Below are positions 1 through 10,335 of a stretch of DNA of 64,000 bases, piece after piece. The stretch comes from Acanthacorydalis orientalis (Eukaryota; Arthropoda; Insecta; Megaloptera; Corydalidae). The position numbers and the translations under genes were made by a program. The notes beneath the pieces were generated by a model. That model worked only from the letters and a program-made list of their open reading frames with translations. It did not search any database and was not told the origin of the DNA. How positions within the stretch are numbered: the stretch's first letter is position 1; every line of letters starts with the position of its first letter. The stretch is from assembly GCA_034766995.1 (NCBI GenBank), contig CM068317.1:11305001-11369000 (forward strand). Direction: 5' to 3'.

Positions 1-415
1 TACTTCATGAAACCTGGTCAATGGATTACAGAGAATACTACTGCAATCAATTGGATGAAATGATGAGGATGCTTGCGATTAATCAACAGAGATTGGTTAA
101 TAGAGACAGGTCAATCCTCTTGCAAGACAACGCTCGTCCACATGTCGCAGAACAATGCTGCTCAAACTACAAGAGCTGTACTTGGAAACTCCATCATCTA
201 CCGTATTGACCAGACCTTGCATCAACTGACTACCACTTCTTTCAGATTTTGAACCACTCTTACAAGGAAAAATATTCAATTTTCAACGAGCAGTGGAAAA
301 CGCCTTTCACGATTTCATCGCCACTCGCTCCCCAAACTTCTTCGCTGCTGTCATAAACAAGCTACCTTTAAGATGGCAGAACTGTGTAGATAGTTTAGGT
401 ACATACTTTGATTAA
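1..415 (+). pseudogene. mariner transposase, C-terminal half, decayed and cut by the window edge
   Basis: The first frame reads as the middle of a mariner transposase. It has a Cys-Asn-Gln-Leu-Asp stretch, then LLQDNARPHVA at about residues 33-43, which carries the second catalytic Asp of the DDE/D triad. The frame stops at 209. The homologous C-terminal end then continues in other frames through roughly 240-415: the KIFNFQ-like region, the FIATRSPNFFAA-like region and a final NCVDSLGTYFD ending at TAA 413-415. At least one frameshift and one premature stop lie near 185-250. The LVNRDR, NARPHVA and FFAA words resemble cecropia/mellifera-type mariners. The 5' half and 5' terminal repeat are outside the window, and the 3' terminal repeat should lie near 440-490. 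It is a dead copy. Confidence 0.85.
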
Positions 416-990
416 TTGTACTTGTTACTTCTTGTTTGAGATATAATAAATTAAACTTTTGATTACAAATCAGACAGTTCATATTTAATTAGATAAAATA
501 CATTTTGTATTTATACGTTAGAATCCCGAGTAGTAATGAAATCTGCTTAAACACTAAAATAAGTAATCAGACAATTGCTGTATACTGGAGACGGTCTTTT
601 CATAAGAAAAAAACGACATGAAATAACAGCTGTTAGATTGTAATTAATCCATACATCACAGTATCTAAAAAAAAAAAATACATGCACACCAATGAGATTT
701 ACAATAACACCAGCCAGTATATAATATACAACTTTACATTCATTCGTTATATAATAGAACAAATTTTATAAATTCAGATTAATCGAAGGATCGCTTTGTA
801 ACCGTTTGTACAAGATGATATAAATAAAAGAAGTAAAGTAATCTGTGAATACCTATCCACATGTGAACGTTTATGTAATGGAATGAAAAATAGATTTTTT
901 CAAATATAAAACCAACATTTACTTTAAAACATTTGGTAGCAGATAAAATCTGAATATTTATTACAATGATTTATTTATTAAAATTCAAGT
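416..990. other. AT-rich spacer, no gene seen
   Basis: The first 50-70 bases probably hold the 3' untranslated and terminal-repeat part of the preceding mariner. The rest is AT-rich with a short poly-A at 667-678. The small open frame on the minus strand at 547-762 has no recognisable domain and is treated as chance. Confidence 0.5.
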
Positions 991-1102
991 ATGTATATAT
1001 ATATATATATATATACTCGTATATATATATATATATATATATACTTGTATATATATATATATATATATATACATACATATATATATATACACGAGTATAT
1101 AA

Positions 1103-1141
<39 letters not shown>

Positions 1142-1167
1142 TCCATATGTATATATGTATATATGTA

Positions 1168-1202
<35 letters not shown>

Positions 1203-1270
1203 GTATATATATATATGTATATATGTATGTATATATATATATCTATATATATATGTATATACATACATGT

Positions 1271-1315
<45 letters not shown>

Positions 1316-1367
1316 TACATATATGTGTATATATATATATATTTACATATATATATATATATATACA

Positions 1368-1398
<31 letters not shown>

Positions 1399-1421
1399 GA
1401 ATATATATACATATATATATA

Positions 1422-1460
<39 letters not shown>

Positions 1461-1466
1461 ATACTC

Positions 1467-1510
<44 letters not shown>
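991..1510. repeat. (TA)n microsatellite with interspersed TATG/TATAC variants, about 520 bp
   Basis: Nearly the whole interval is alternating T and A, broken by ATGTATG, TACTCG and GTGTAT interruptions. It opens long frames on both strands that read Tyr-Ile-Tyr-Ile, which are artefacts of the repeat. It is one of the two longest such tracts in the window. Confidence 0.97.
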
Positions 1511-1513
<3 letters not shown>

Positions 1514-3132
1514 TTACAAATGTGCAGAAAAGAAATGATCAGAAGCATCTAAAAAATAATTTCATCCGGGAATTTGTCAATAAACTACTTCGTGAATATC
1601 TTATATTAACTAATTTATTATATTCATAGTATAGAACCCCATTTTGAGTAATCGTCCCTGTAAAGGATGCTCGAACCCCTGTTTATTCGATCTGCTCCTA
1701 CATAAGATTGTAAATTGAGAGACTGTGGGAAGATGTTATTCTAATTTACATCTTCAAAAGCTTGAGATAGTAATGAAAATATGCTAATTAAATTGCGCTA
1801 CAAAAAGATTCATAAATATTCAAATTATTTCATTATACAGAAAGTTCGTTATAATAAATAGTTTAGGCGTTTATTTATTTCATTCCCAGTGGAGAAAAAA
1901 AATATTCTACACGTTTTGTTAATATTATAATTTTGGACTTTAAAGTCATTTTCGGAAATTAATTTTTATTTCCACATATTATTATCCAATAATTTTGAAG
2001 GTAATTTAATTTACAAATTAAGTTTCATTACCAAATAGAGCCATACATATTCAAATTACTTCAATATATAGAAAATTCCCCCATAATAATTATTTATTTC
2101 GATCAGAATAGGAAGAAAGTTCATTCTTCTAAAACTTGATTAGGATTATAATTGCTAACACTTAAGGAATTGATTTTAATTTCTCGTACAGAAAAATGTG
2201 TTCGATATTTCAATGTTTGGATACAGTATTGGCCGAAAAAAATTGTATGGTTTATGGAAAGTGAAAATACATTTATGATGAAAATGGAATCATTGTTTTC
2301 CAAATTTTCACAAAATTAAATATACAGATCTACAAAATGTACTACAATTGCATACAGACCTTATCAACTGTACCACGTCTTCGAATCTCTGTAATAACCC
2401 ATGGTAACATTGGACTTGAAAACCGTTTGTCCATAGCCGTATAGCCTAAATATTCGACTGGTAGTAGCTTCATTTTGTTTGAGTTTTAAAACACAGGTCC
2501 ACTTAAGAAAAATATATAAATTCACTTAAATACCATGAAATATCCATCGATCTCAGTAAAATGCGAACAGTCTGTCCGGTCTATTTATATTTTCATTCAT
2601 AAATCCGTAACAATGTGCACGATCAATTCAAATTAATTTGCCACTACATACATTTTTTTATATACAAAACACAACAGGAATGTAATAAGTCATTAAAATT
2701 GATACTAAATTATACTCGTATTATTTTGATTTATTTTTTCGAGAACAAATCTCAACTGCCGGATTTTTCACACACAGATTGAACACATATCGTATTTACA
2801 TACATACTTCCTTAACCTAAAAATATAAAAAATCAATAGTCGGTACATTGTCACATCGTCGTGCGTTTCCGTGCGATTTATGAATTAAATACCGCGATTC
2901 TATTGACAATTTATACGAAAACAACGTAAAACACGTACATTATTGACAGAACGCGACTGATACTTTACTAGCAAATTCAATGAATCCGTTTAATATCGGT
3001 TGAGTGGTTCGACTATACTGAAGAACGAGACGGGTAAACAACACTGGAGAAGTTTGCGCAACGCAGGTGGGTTTCATAACTACAGACTTGTATCTCAACG
3101 GTGCATGGATTGGCCATATTCGTTACAACCAT
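1511..3132. other. AT-rich spacer, no gene seen
   Basis: No open frame with a recognisable domain and no transposon ends were seen. A slightly more GC-rich patch lies at about 2840-3130 (GTCGTGCGTTTCCGTGCG and following) and could be unique regulatory sequence, but nothing identifies it. Confidence 0.45.
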
Positions 3133-3239
3133 ATAAAGCAACGTTTCACCGAAAGTCTATATTTTTTTAATTTTTAATGTTTGTCATTTTTTCATCATAT
3201 CTAACCATCTTTCTAAGTATATATCTATATATATGTATG

Positions 3240-3330
<91 letters not shown>

Positions 3331-3456
3331 AGCAAGGATTTTCTGCAAATCTATATTTTTTAATTTTAAATTAGTTTGTTACTTTTTCATCATATCTAAC
3401 CATCATTCTAAGTATATATCTATCTGTATGTATATATATATATATATATATATAGG

Positions 3457-3510
<54 letters not shown>

Positions 3511-3685
3511 TACATATATATTTATTTATATATATACATATATATAAGTATATATAAGTATATATATATATATATATATATAAATAAAGCAATGGTTCCC
3601 TGCAAATCTAATTTTAAATTAGTTTGTTATTTTTTCATCATATCTATCCATCCTTCTTAGTATACATCTATATGTATGTATGTGT

Positions 3686-3733
<48 letters not shown>

Positions 3734-3771
3734 TTATATTCATATATATATATATATATATATACATAATT

Positions 3772-3803
<32 letters not shown>

Positions 3804-3844
3804 ACATAAATATATATATAAATATATATATATATATGAATGTT

Positions 3845-3889
<45 letters not shown>

Positions 3890-4100
3890 AGGATACTCTG
3901 CAAATCTATATTTTTTAATTTTAAATTAGTTTGTTATTTTTTCATCATATCTATCCATCCTTCTAAGTATATATCTATATATATGTATGTATGTGTATAT
4001 ATATATGCATAAATAAAGCAAAGTTTCCCTGCAAATCTAATTTTAAATTAGTTTGTCATTTTTTCATCATATCTATCCATCCTTCCATATTATATATATT
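3133..4100. repeat. Tandem array of five related units with embedded (TA)n
   Basis: Five units start with ATAAAGCAA at about 3133, 3327, 3584, 3882 and 4013. Each continues with a TCTGCAAATCTA-like segment (diverged in the first unit), TTTTAAATTAGTTTGT, TTTTTCATCATATCTA and CCATCCTTCTAAGTATA-like segments, then a run of TA/TATG of variable length. Unit lengths differ (about 194, 257, 298 and 131 bp between starts) mainly because the TA part differs. The last unit runs into the pure (TA)n at 4101-4160. Confidence 0.9.
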
Positions 4101-4107
4101 ATATATG

Positions 4108-4160
<53 letters not shown>
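4101..4160. repeat. (TA)n tract abutting a mariner end
   Basis: TA-rich run whose last TA (4159-4160) is the left target dinucleotide of the mariner that begins at 4161. Confidence 0.9.
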
Positions 4161-4161
<1 letters not shown>

Positions 4162-4187
4162 GAGGTCAGACAATTAAGTAATGCGAC
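4161..4187. repeat. Left terminal inverted repeat of the split mariner
   Basis: Begins CGAGGTCAGACAATTAAG and matches the reverse complement of 11142-11168 over 27 bp without mismatch. Confidence 0.95.
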
Positions 4188-4216
4188 AAAATTCAAAAAT
4201 CGAGTATATTTAAAAA

Positions 4217-4385
4217 TTAAGGTACATCGCTGCGATCCCCTTCAAAGTAGTGCCCTCCCGCATCTATACACTTATTCCAGCGAGTTTTCCAGTTTTCGTA
4301 ACAATTCTGGAACACTTCTTGTGGGACCTCTCCGAGTACCCTCGGCACAGATTTTTGGATATCTTCAACGGAGTCAAAATGTCGA
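4217..4385 (-). pseudogene. mariner transposase, C-terminal end, downstream of the LINE insertion
   Basis: Read on the minus strand from 4385, this continues the transposase exactly where the LINE interrupts it. After the HFD shared through the target duplication come SVEDIQKSVPRVLGEVPQ, then NWKTRWNKCIDAGGHYFEGD, ending at TAA 4217-4219. This is the normal C-terminus of the mariner branch with WxxRWxKCI and YFEGD. The frame is open, so this part has not decayed much since the LINE landed. The rest of the gene is at 10336-10976. Confidence 0.9.
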
Positions 4386-4821
4386 TTGATTATTGGGGGC
4401 TAAGGGCGCATCGACAACAGAGGTCATTAGCGCCCGAACACAAATTATAAATTAAAAACCCACCCCGTTTGCGCACTTGCATTCGAATCACCCCTTAATT
4501 CGAAACGCTAATGTATGTGTGCCAAACGCTAAAGAATATTTCATTAAAGCAATATTTCTCTCAATGAGAGATAAAGATAAAACAAAACACATGGAATGAA
4601 CTGGACTGTAAAAATACCTAATCTTGATTCGACAATACGTATAAATATAATAAAAGAGATGAACTCTTGAGGACGGTAAGACATTTAAAATACTGTGATC
4701 TGATATTAGGATTCACAGGTTTTTTTTTTTTTTTTTGTGTAAAAAACACTTTAAAATAAGCCCAATGGCCTAACATGTTTGACGTTCAACATGTTAAAAT
4801 ATATCAAGATTGGGAAGAACA
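4386..4821 (-). other. LINE 3' untranslated region with a terminal hairpin
   Basis: On the minus strand the last part reads GGGCGCTAATGACCTC, a short loop, then GATGCGCCC, which can fold into a stem-loop of about 6-7 GC-rich pairs just before the 3' terminus CCCCCAATAATCAAT. Such a structure is a plausible reverse-transcriptase recognition site. A related 3' end occurs at 56918-57010. A T-run (plus strand 4721-4736) also lies here. Confidence 0.75.
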
Positions 4822-7800
4822 CTAAATCATGCTAAAAAGTCCAGTTTGCTTTACGAAAGTTAAAATGCGATCTGCGGCATCGTTGTCGTCCCCTAAAATT
4901 ATGGAGATGTCCCCCGACAAACCCAGATTATTCCTAATCCTCGCATAACGATCGCATCGTGTTAAAAGGTGTGACACCGTCAGAGCGGTGCCACACGTGT
5001 CACACATCGGCTGGCCCTCCTTTTTCAGGATAAAAGAGTGAGTTAGTCTGGTGTGCCCTATGCGAAGCCTCGTGAGAACGACTTGTTCTCTTCGGTTCGG
5101 TCGGACGGACGTCTTCCAGACACGTACCGAGTCCTTGAGGCTTCGTAACTTGTTAGCGGTTACCGCCACCCAGTCCCGCTGCCAAGCGTCGACGACATGA
5201 CGCTTGAAATGCTGTTTCAAGTCGTTGACTTGAACAGCCGGAACGTCCGTGAGGGCAAGATTGGACGCGTGACGGGCCGCTGCATCGGCTCTCTCGTTGC
5301 CTGCCACGCCAGCGTGGCCGGGCACCCAGCAAAAGACGATAGATTTACCGCACGAGACGATACCAGTCAAGCACTTGTGTATCTCTTGAACGAGATTATC
5401 CATCGGATACATTCTGCGGATGGCAGAAAGTGCAGATTGTGAATCAGAACAGATGAGGTACCTCGAGTGAGCAGAAGAAGCGACGAAAAGCAGAGCTCGA
5501 GAGATGGCGTAGAGCTCCGCTGTAAATACGCTCGCTATCGGCGACAGTCGCCACTCGTGTATCTCATTCTCACATACAAACGCACATCCCACTGCGTCCC
5601 CAGATCGGGACCCATCAGTGAAGATGTGCTTGTATCCGGGATACATAGAGTATAATTCAAAGAAGCGTTGCTGGTACACCCCTGGACAGGTGTCTGACTT
5701 GTGGAGAAGTGTCAGATCGTCACGGTAACTCGTCTGAGGAACTAGCCACGGAGATGGTAACAAAGAATGTTTAAAATTTGAAACTCTCGGGATAACAAGT
5801 CTCAATTCGGAAAGGATATCTTTTGCTCTGAGGCAAAGAGACTTGGTCGGTCGTATTCGGGATTCGTACAAACGTCTTCGGGGACAATCGAAGACGGCAC
5901 TGTGGCTTATATGTTGGCGCTTACCGCTCATACCGGCAACGTAGCTCAAGATGAGCTGCCGGCGGCGGACGCTGAGAGGCGGTTCGCCAGCTTCAGCACA
6001 GATGCTTGGGATCGGGCTGGTGCGGAATGCACCGGTAGCCAGGCGGATCCCTGCGTGATGTACGCTGTCGAGCGTGGAAATATACGAATCCCGGGCAGAA
6101 GAATAGACGATACTCCCGTAATCGAGTTTCGATCTAACTAATGACCTGTACAGAGTGAGAAGGACAGTGCGTTCTGCTCCCCATTTATTGTTGGAGAGCA
6201 CTTTGATAATATTTAAGACCTTCTTGCATTTGACCTTCAAATCGGCGAGATGCTGTTTCCATGTCAATTTTTGATCGAACGTTAACCCTAGGAAACGGGC
6301 TGTTTCCTTGAAAACAAGTCGAGTGTCCCCAAGGAATAGATTCGGATCAGGTTGAAGACTGCGAAACTTGTGGAAATGCACACACGTGGTCTTTTGTGTG
6401 CTAAACCTGAACCCGTTCTCTGTCGTCCAAGAGAGAAGGCGGTTGATGGAGAGCTGCAGCTGCCTCTCGGCTCTGACAATGCAGCTGGACCGGCAGTAAA
6501 TTGCCAGGTCATCCACATACAGGCTAGCCTGTACGGGTGCACGGATGTTCTGTGCTATTCCATTAATCGCCACTGCAAACAGAGTTACACTCAATACAGA
6601 GCCCTGTGGGACACCGTTCTCCTGGGTGTGTGCGCAGGAGAAGGTGCTACCAACACGGACTCTGAACGTTCGATCCAACATGAAATTCTCCACGAACTGC
6701 GGTAGGTTACCTCGCAGCCCCCAATCGTGGAGTGTCTTCAAAATTCCGAACTTCCATGTCGTGTCATAAGCTTTCTCCAGGTCGAAGAACACAGCGATGA
6801 GGTGTTGCCTGGAGATGTAGGTGTCTTGTATTGCAGCTTCAAGGTTGACTAAGTGGTCGATCGCGGAACGGTTGTGGCGGAAACCACACTGCACGTTAGT
6901 CAACAAATCATTTGCTTCCAGATACCACATAAGCCTCCGATTCACCATGCGCTCGAGCAACTTGCATAGACAGCAAGTTAAGGAGATGGGACGATAACTC
7001 GACGCATGTCTAAGATCCTTGTTTGGTTTTGGAATCGGGACGACGATGGATTCTCGCCATTTGGCCGGAAAGACATTCTCGGTCCAAATCTTGTTGTACA
7101 GGTCTAAAATTTTTTGTTTAAAAAGGCACGGCAGGCGTCTGATCATTTCGTACGGAACGGTGTCTGGTCCAGGAGAGGTATCTTTACATTCTTTTAGACA
7201 GTTTAACAATTCTGCATAGCTGAATCGGACATTGTACTTTTCATTTATGCCACCAGAGAAGTCGATGGCTGTCCGACGTTCCAGTTCTGTTTTCCGCTTC
7301 AAGAAGCGGAGGTCATAGCTGTCAGAACTGGCGACTGCCTGGAAAGTTGCGGCTAGTTCTTCAGCTATATGTAGAGGGGATACCTCGAGATCACCGTTTA
7401 CGAAAATGCCTGTTGTATGAGATGGGACGTTTTTACCCGAAATTTTCCTTATTTTTTGCCAGACCTCCGATGACGGAGTGGCACTTGTTACAGTGGAGAC
7501 GTATCTTTGCCAAGAAGACTTCTTGGCCTCCATTATTGTTTTACGTGCGACGGCACGTTTACGCTTAAACTCGATCAGATTCTCATCCGTAGGAGCAGTG
7601 TTGAATCTACGGAGGGCACGGCGTCTGTCGCGGATTACGATGCGACAGTCCTCAGACCACCAAGGGACAGATGGTCGTCGTAGCCGGCCTGACGTTTTTG
7701 GGATGGATAACTCTGCGGCTTCGACGATTGACGAGGTCAGAGCCTCTGCCACGGAGTCCACGTCTTCTTCGTGCGTCTGATCGAAGTTGAGGGCGTTTTG

Positions 7801-8526
7801 GAATGCTTCCCAGTCGGCCCTAGCGAGACGCCAACGGCGACATCTCGGCTGCTGGGATTGCCGGACAGGCAAATTCACAATAATGGGAAAATGGTCACTA
7901 CCGCATAAATCCTCATGTACGTTCCACTCAAGATACGGGGAAATAGTAGCGCTGCACAAGCTGATGTCGATGGCACTGAATGTGCCTGATGCAGCGCTGA
8001 AGTGTGTGTTATTTCCCGTATTCAGAATAACAACAGATTCTGAGTCACAGAATTCCTCGATGGCTACACCTCTTCGGTTCGTCGTCAATGAACCCCACAA
8101 GGGATTGTGGCAGTTCAAGTCGCCGACGAGGACAAAGGGAGACGGAAGTTGACGTGAGATCATTCTGAGTTGATCAGCAGTGATGATCTCGTCCGGAGGA
8201 ATATAGAAACTGACAATTGTGACTCTGAGTGGTAGGGCCAAACGTACAGCTACAACTTGGAAAGTTGTATTCAGCGGAACCTCTTCACAGAAAGTGTCAT
8301 CCCTGACTAATATTGCGACTCCGCCACGAGGTCGATCATCCGTGATATAGTCCTTTCGAAAAGGGCTATAGCCACGGATTGTGACGGAGGAGGTGTCTCT
8401 AAGACGTGTCTCTTGAAGACAGACACACACGGGATGGATGTCAGAGATTAACATTCGGAGTTCCGCGAGGCGAGTAGTGAGACCATTACAATTCCACTGT
8501 AACAAGGTGTTCATTTTCGGGTTCAT
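4822..8526 (-). CDS. LINE ORF2: endonuclease, reverse transcriptase and RNase H polyprotein
   Basis: 1234 residues, uninterrupted. Residues 1-220 are an APE-type endonuclease: WNCNG near residue 11, LQETR near 37, VGDLNCHNPLWG near 133 and SDHFPI near 210. The reverse transcriptase covers about 430-750, with YRPISLTCCLCKLLERM, AVFFDLEKAYD, GVPQGSVLS and the catalytic YVDD at about 668-671. The RNase H domain covers about 965-1100, with FTDGSRSG, TAELYAISRAL, SDSQSALSA and WVPGHAGVAGNERAD, giving the Asp-Glu-Asp-Asp set. A CDTCGTALTVSHLLTRC zinc motif near 1172-1190 closes the protein. Its start ATG overlaps the ORF1 stop as ATGA (8523-8526), so translation probably depends on termination-reinitiation. 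The enzyme nicks the target and copies the LINE RNA into it. Confidence 0.96.
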   Translation of the reverse strand: MNPKMNTLLQWNCNGLTTRLAELRMLISDIHPVCVCLQETRLRDTSSVTIRGYSPFRKDYITDDRPRGGVAILVRDDTFCEEVPLNTTFQVVAVRLALPLRVTIVSFYIPPDEIITADQLRMISRQLPSPFVLVGDLNCHNPLWGSLTTNRRGVAIEEFCDSESVVILNTGNNTHFSAASGTFSAIDISLCSATISPYLEWNVHEDLCGSDHFPIIVNLPVRQSQQPRCRRWRLARADWEAFQNALNFDQTHEEDVDSVAEALTSSIVEAAELSIPKTSGRLRRPSVPWWSEDCRIVIRDRRRALRRFNTAPTDENLIEFKRKRAVARKTIMEAKKSSWQRYVSTVTSATPSSEVWQKIRKISGKNVPSHTTGIFVNGDLEVSPLHIAEELAATFQAVASSDSYDLRFLKRKTELERRTAIDFSGGINEKYNVRFSYAELLNCLKECKDTSPGPDTVPYEMIRRLPCLFKQKILDLYNKIWTENVFPAKWRESIVVPIPKPNKDLRHASSYRPISLTCCLCKLLERMVNRRLMWYLEANDLLTNVQCGFRHNRSAIDHLVNLEAAIQDTYISRQHLIAVFFDLEKAYDTTWKFGILKTLHDWGLRGNLPQFVENFMLDRTFRVRVGSTFSCAHTQENGVPQGSVLSVTLFAVAINGIAQNIRAPVQASLYVDDLAIYCRSSCIVRAERQLQLSINRLLSWTTENGFRFSTQKTTCVHFHKFRSLQPDPNLFLGDTRLVFKETARFLGLTFDQKLTWKQHLADLKVKCKKVLNIIKVLSNNKWGAERTVLLTLYRSLVRSKLDYGSIVYSSARDSYISTLDSVHHAGIRLATGAFRTSPIPSICAEAGEPPLSVRRRQLILSYVAGMSGKRQHISHSAVFDCPRRRLYESRIRPTKSLCLRAKDILSELRLVIPRVSNFKHSLLPSPWLVPQTSYRDDLTLLHKSDTCPGVYQQRFFELYSMYPGYKHIFTDGSRSGDAVGCAFVCENEIHEWRLSPIASVFTAELYAISRALLFVASSAHSRYLICSDSQSALSAIRRMYPMDNLVQEIHKCLTGIVSCGKSIVFCWVPGHAGVAGNERADAAARHASNLALTDVPAVQVNDLKQHFKRHVVDAWQRDWVAVTANKLRSLKDSVRVWKTSVRPNRREQVVLTRLRIGHTRLTHSFILKKEGQPMCDTCGTALTVSHLLTRCDRYARIRNNLGLSGDISIILGDDNDAADRILTFVKQTGLFSMI

Positions 8527-9770
8527 CGCTTCAAACGAACCTTATCTCGTCGTCTTTTGGTCTGAGTATTCTTTTTATCGCTTTCGGATCCAGATGTTTC
8601 CATCGTGGATGCGGAAAGCGATAGACCAGATTTGTGGCTCTCAGAGGAGCCTTCTCTTTTTTTATCTGGATCAATTGCAGCCAGATTGGGGGTAAGATCG
8701 AGAGTTTTGGGAGTCTTTAGGACTGACTCCCTCGGTTTTTCAATTTTTTCTTCTGAAGTTTTTACTCTTGATTCTTTGACGACGGACGGTTTCTTCACGA
8801 CAGACACGGTAATGGGCACTGCCGGTGGTGCTTCAGCGAGCGCTGGAGTCGCGGCAGTCTGCGTACTCATGTCCGATGTCTGCGTTGAGGTGCTCGTTGT
8901 TTGGCGTTGTTTCGATACAACGCGAGCAAAAGATGTCTGAAGCGCGACTGGAGTTCTTTGAATGTAGATTTTCCTAGCTTCAGCGATCGAGATCCTTTGA
9001 ATGGTTTTTATCTCCTGAATCGCACGTTCCTCCTTATATTTAGGGCAGTCGCGGGAGCGAGCTGAATGGCTCCCGTCGCAGTTCACACAGGACATGGGTT
9101 CCTTGCAGATGGAACCCAAGTGAACTGGTTTGCCACAAGCGCAAATAGATGTCTTTGCAGTGCATCGGTCAGAAATATGACCGAATTTCTGACAATGGAA
9201 ACATCTCATCGGGTTCGGGATGTAAGGCCGAACTCTCAATGGATGAATTCCTGCGTCGATGCTCGGAGGGAGAAATGGCGTGTTGAACGTTAATATGATG
9301 GACGATGTTGGTTTTAGTTCGCCATCTCTTCGTGTCAAGATGCGGGATACGTCCTCCACACCTTGACTTGCCAAATTCTCTTTGATCTCCTCGATGGTAC
9401 AGTTGAGAAGATCGAAGCACGAGATAACCCCTTTGCTCGAATTAAGGGTCTTGTGCGGAGTTACACTTATCTCGTATTCAAAGAACTTAGTCATCTGTAG
9501 CAGTTTGTTGGATTGTGAATTGCTGACAGATTCAACTAGTAATGTCCCATCTCTTAGTTTTTTAGTTGATTTAACCGTGCCTATTTGTCCATAGATAACT
9601 TTTTGTATTAGGAAGGGAGAAACTTTCGAAAAGTCTCCCTCCTTTCTGGAGATGACCAGAAACCGGGGAGCAAGCTCCTCCTTCTCCTTGGTCAAGCTCA
9701 AACGACCCTTATAAACGGGTCGTCTCCTCTTTACCCCAGAGGGAGGGGGTGTGGTTGTTTGTTTTTCCAT
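8523..9770 (-). CDS. LINE ORF1: Gag-like RNA-binding protein with CCHC zinc knuckles
   Basis: 415 residues, starting at ATG 9768-9770 (MEKQTTTPPPSGVKRRRP) and stopping with the TGA that overlaps the ORF2 start. The centre holds CFHCQKFGHISDRC, CACGKPVHLGSIC and CVNCDGSHSARSRDC at about residues 192-242, a three-knuckle block normal for I and Jockey ORF1. It is followed by a basic stretch and a Ser/Thr/Gln-rich, then Lys-rich tail ending in KRRRDKVRLKR. The protein should coat the element RNA and help carry it to the nucleus. No stop or frameshift is present, and the same minus-strand transcript would carry ORF2. Confidence 0.94.
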   Translation of the reverse strand: MEKQTTTPPPSGVKRRRPVYKGRLSLTKEKEELAPRFLVISRKEGDFSKVSPFLIQKVIYGQIGTVKSTKKLRDGTLLVESVSNSQSNKLLQMTKFFEYEISVTPHKTLNSSKGVISCFDLLNCTIEEIKENLASQGVEDVSRILTRRDGELKPTSSIILTFNTPFLPPSIDAGIHPLRVRPYIPNPMRCFHCQKFGHISDRCTAKTSICACGKPVHLGSICKEPMSCVNCDGSHSARSRDCPKYKEERAIQEIKTIQRISIAEARKIYIQRTPVALQTSFARVVSKQRQTTSTSTQTSDMSTQTAATPALAEAPPAVPITVSVVKKPSVVKESRVKTSEEKIEKPRESVLKTPKTLDLTPNLAAIDPDKKREGSSESHKSGLSLSASTMETSGSESDKKNTQTKRRRDKVRLKR

Positions 9771-10335
9771 GGGAAAATTTTAAAATTTCGTCACCTGGGT
9801 CCCCACCCACCACGGAGCCCAACAAGGGGACGCCGTATCCGCAAACCGGTACGGACGCCAGGGTTGTCCAGATGATATAGGACCCAAAAAACAAGGAAAA
9901 CGAGCCAAACGCGTCCCTGCAGTCCGGGTCCGTCACCCAATCCGTCTCATAAGGAGCACCGGAAGCCGATTGACCCGGGGTGGGTTAGCCCCGGGCCGCC
10001 TGTTTAGCTGAAGCAAGGGCCAAAAAAGTGTATTGGGGCACGAATATAAGTATCCGAAAAAGACGAGCTCCCTCAACTTTCAGGATCCCCGTTTCCAACG
10101 ACACAGGTCTCCATGCACGGCAAACACATGGGTGGGCGTTCCGCATCCAGTGAGAGTCAGCATGTTATAAAGAGCAAAAGTGCCCACTTAGTGGAGGACA
10201 CAGGCCACCTATACACAATCCAGAAAAAAGAAAAAAAAAAGAAAAGGTAAACAGAAAAGAAAAGGCTCAAAATAACATACTACACGACAAACACTGGATC
10301 CCCCGGTCACCACGAGGAGGAACCCACTTCGACCG
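9771..10335 (-). promoter_or_regulatory. LINE 5' untranslated region / internal promoter
   Basis: This GC-rich stretch between the target duplication and the ORF1 start is much richer in G and C than the surroundings. On the minus strand it begins with CGGTCGAAGTGGGTTCCTCC. I-type LINEs usually carry an RNA polymerase II promoter inside this region, so the position supports promoter function. No specific initiator could be proved by eye. The small antisense frame at 9709-9936 is ignored. Confidence 0.6.

Larger units (their letters stand above)
4386..10335 (-). mobile_element. Full-length I-type non-LTR retrotransposon (LINE)
   Basis: The element lies on the minus strand inside the mariner transposase gene. 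The 13-bp target duplication GTCAAAATGTCGA is at 4373-4385 and 10336-10348. It carries a 565-base 5' untranslated region, a 415-residue ORF1 with zinc knuckles, a 1234-residue ORF2 with endonuclease, reverse transcriptase and RNase H, and a 3' region of about 436 bases ending in CCCCCAATAATCAAT instead of poly-A. RNase H plus CCHC knuckles in ORF1 points to the I group (I, Nimb and relatives). Both ORFs are open and no truncation is visible, so it may be young and possibly active. The exact clade would need a tree of the RT domain. Confidence 0.93.

Noticed and set aside
971..1629. Several long frames on both strands rich in Tyr-Ile, and similar ones near 3177-3903, 24121, 36237, 37874, 49514-50299
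   Set aside because: They are translations of (TA)n microsatellite and have no protein signature.
5197..8152. Plus-strand frames of 60-121 residues inside the LINE
   Set aside because: They are antisense shadows of ORF2, which reads through the same bases on the other strand with clear domains.
8605..9594. Plus-strand and third-frame ORFs across ORF1
   Set aside because: Shadows of the zinc-knuckle ORF1.
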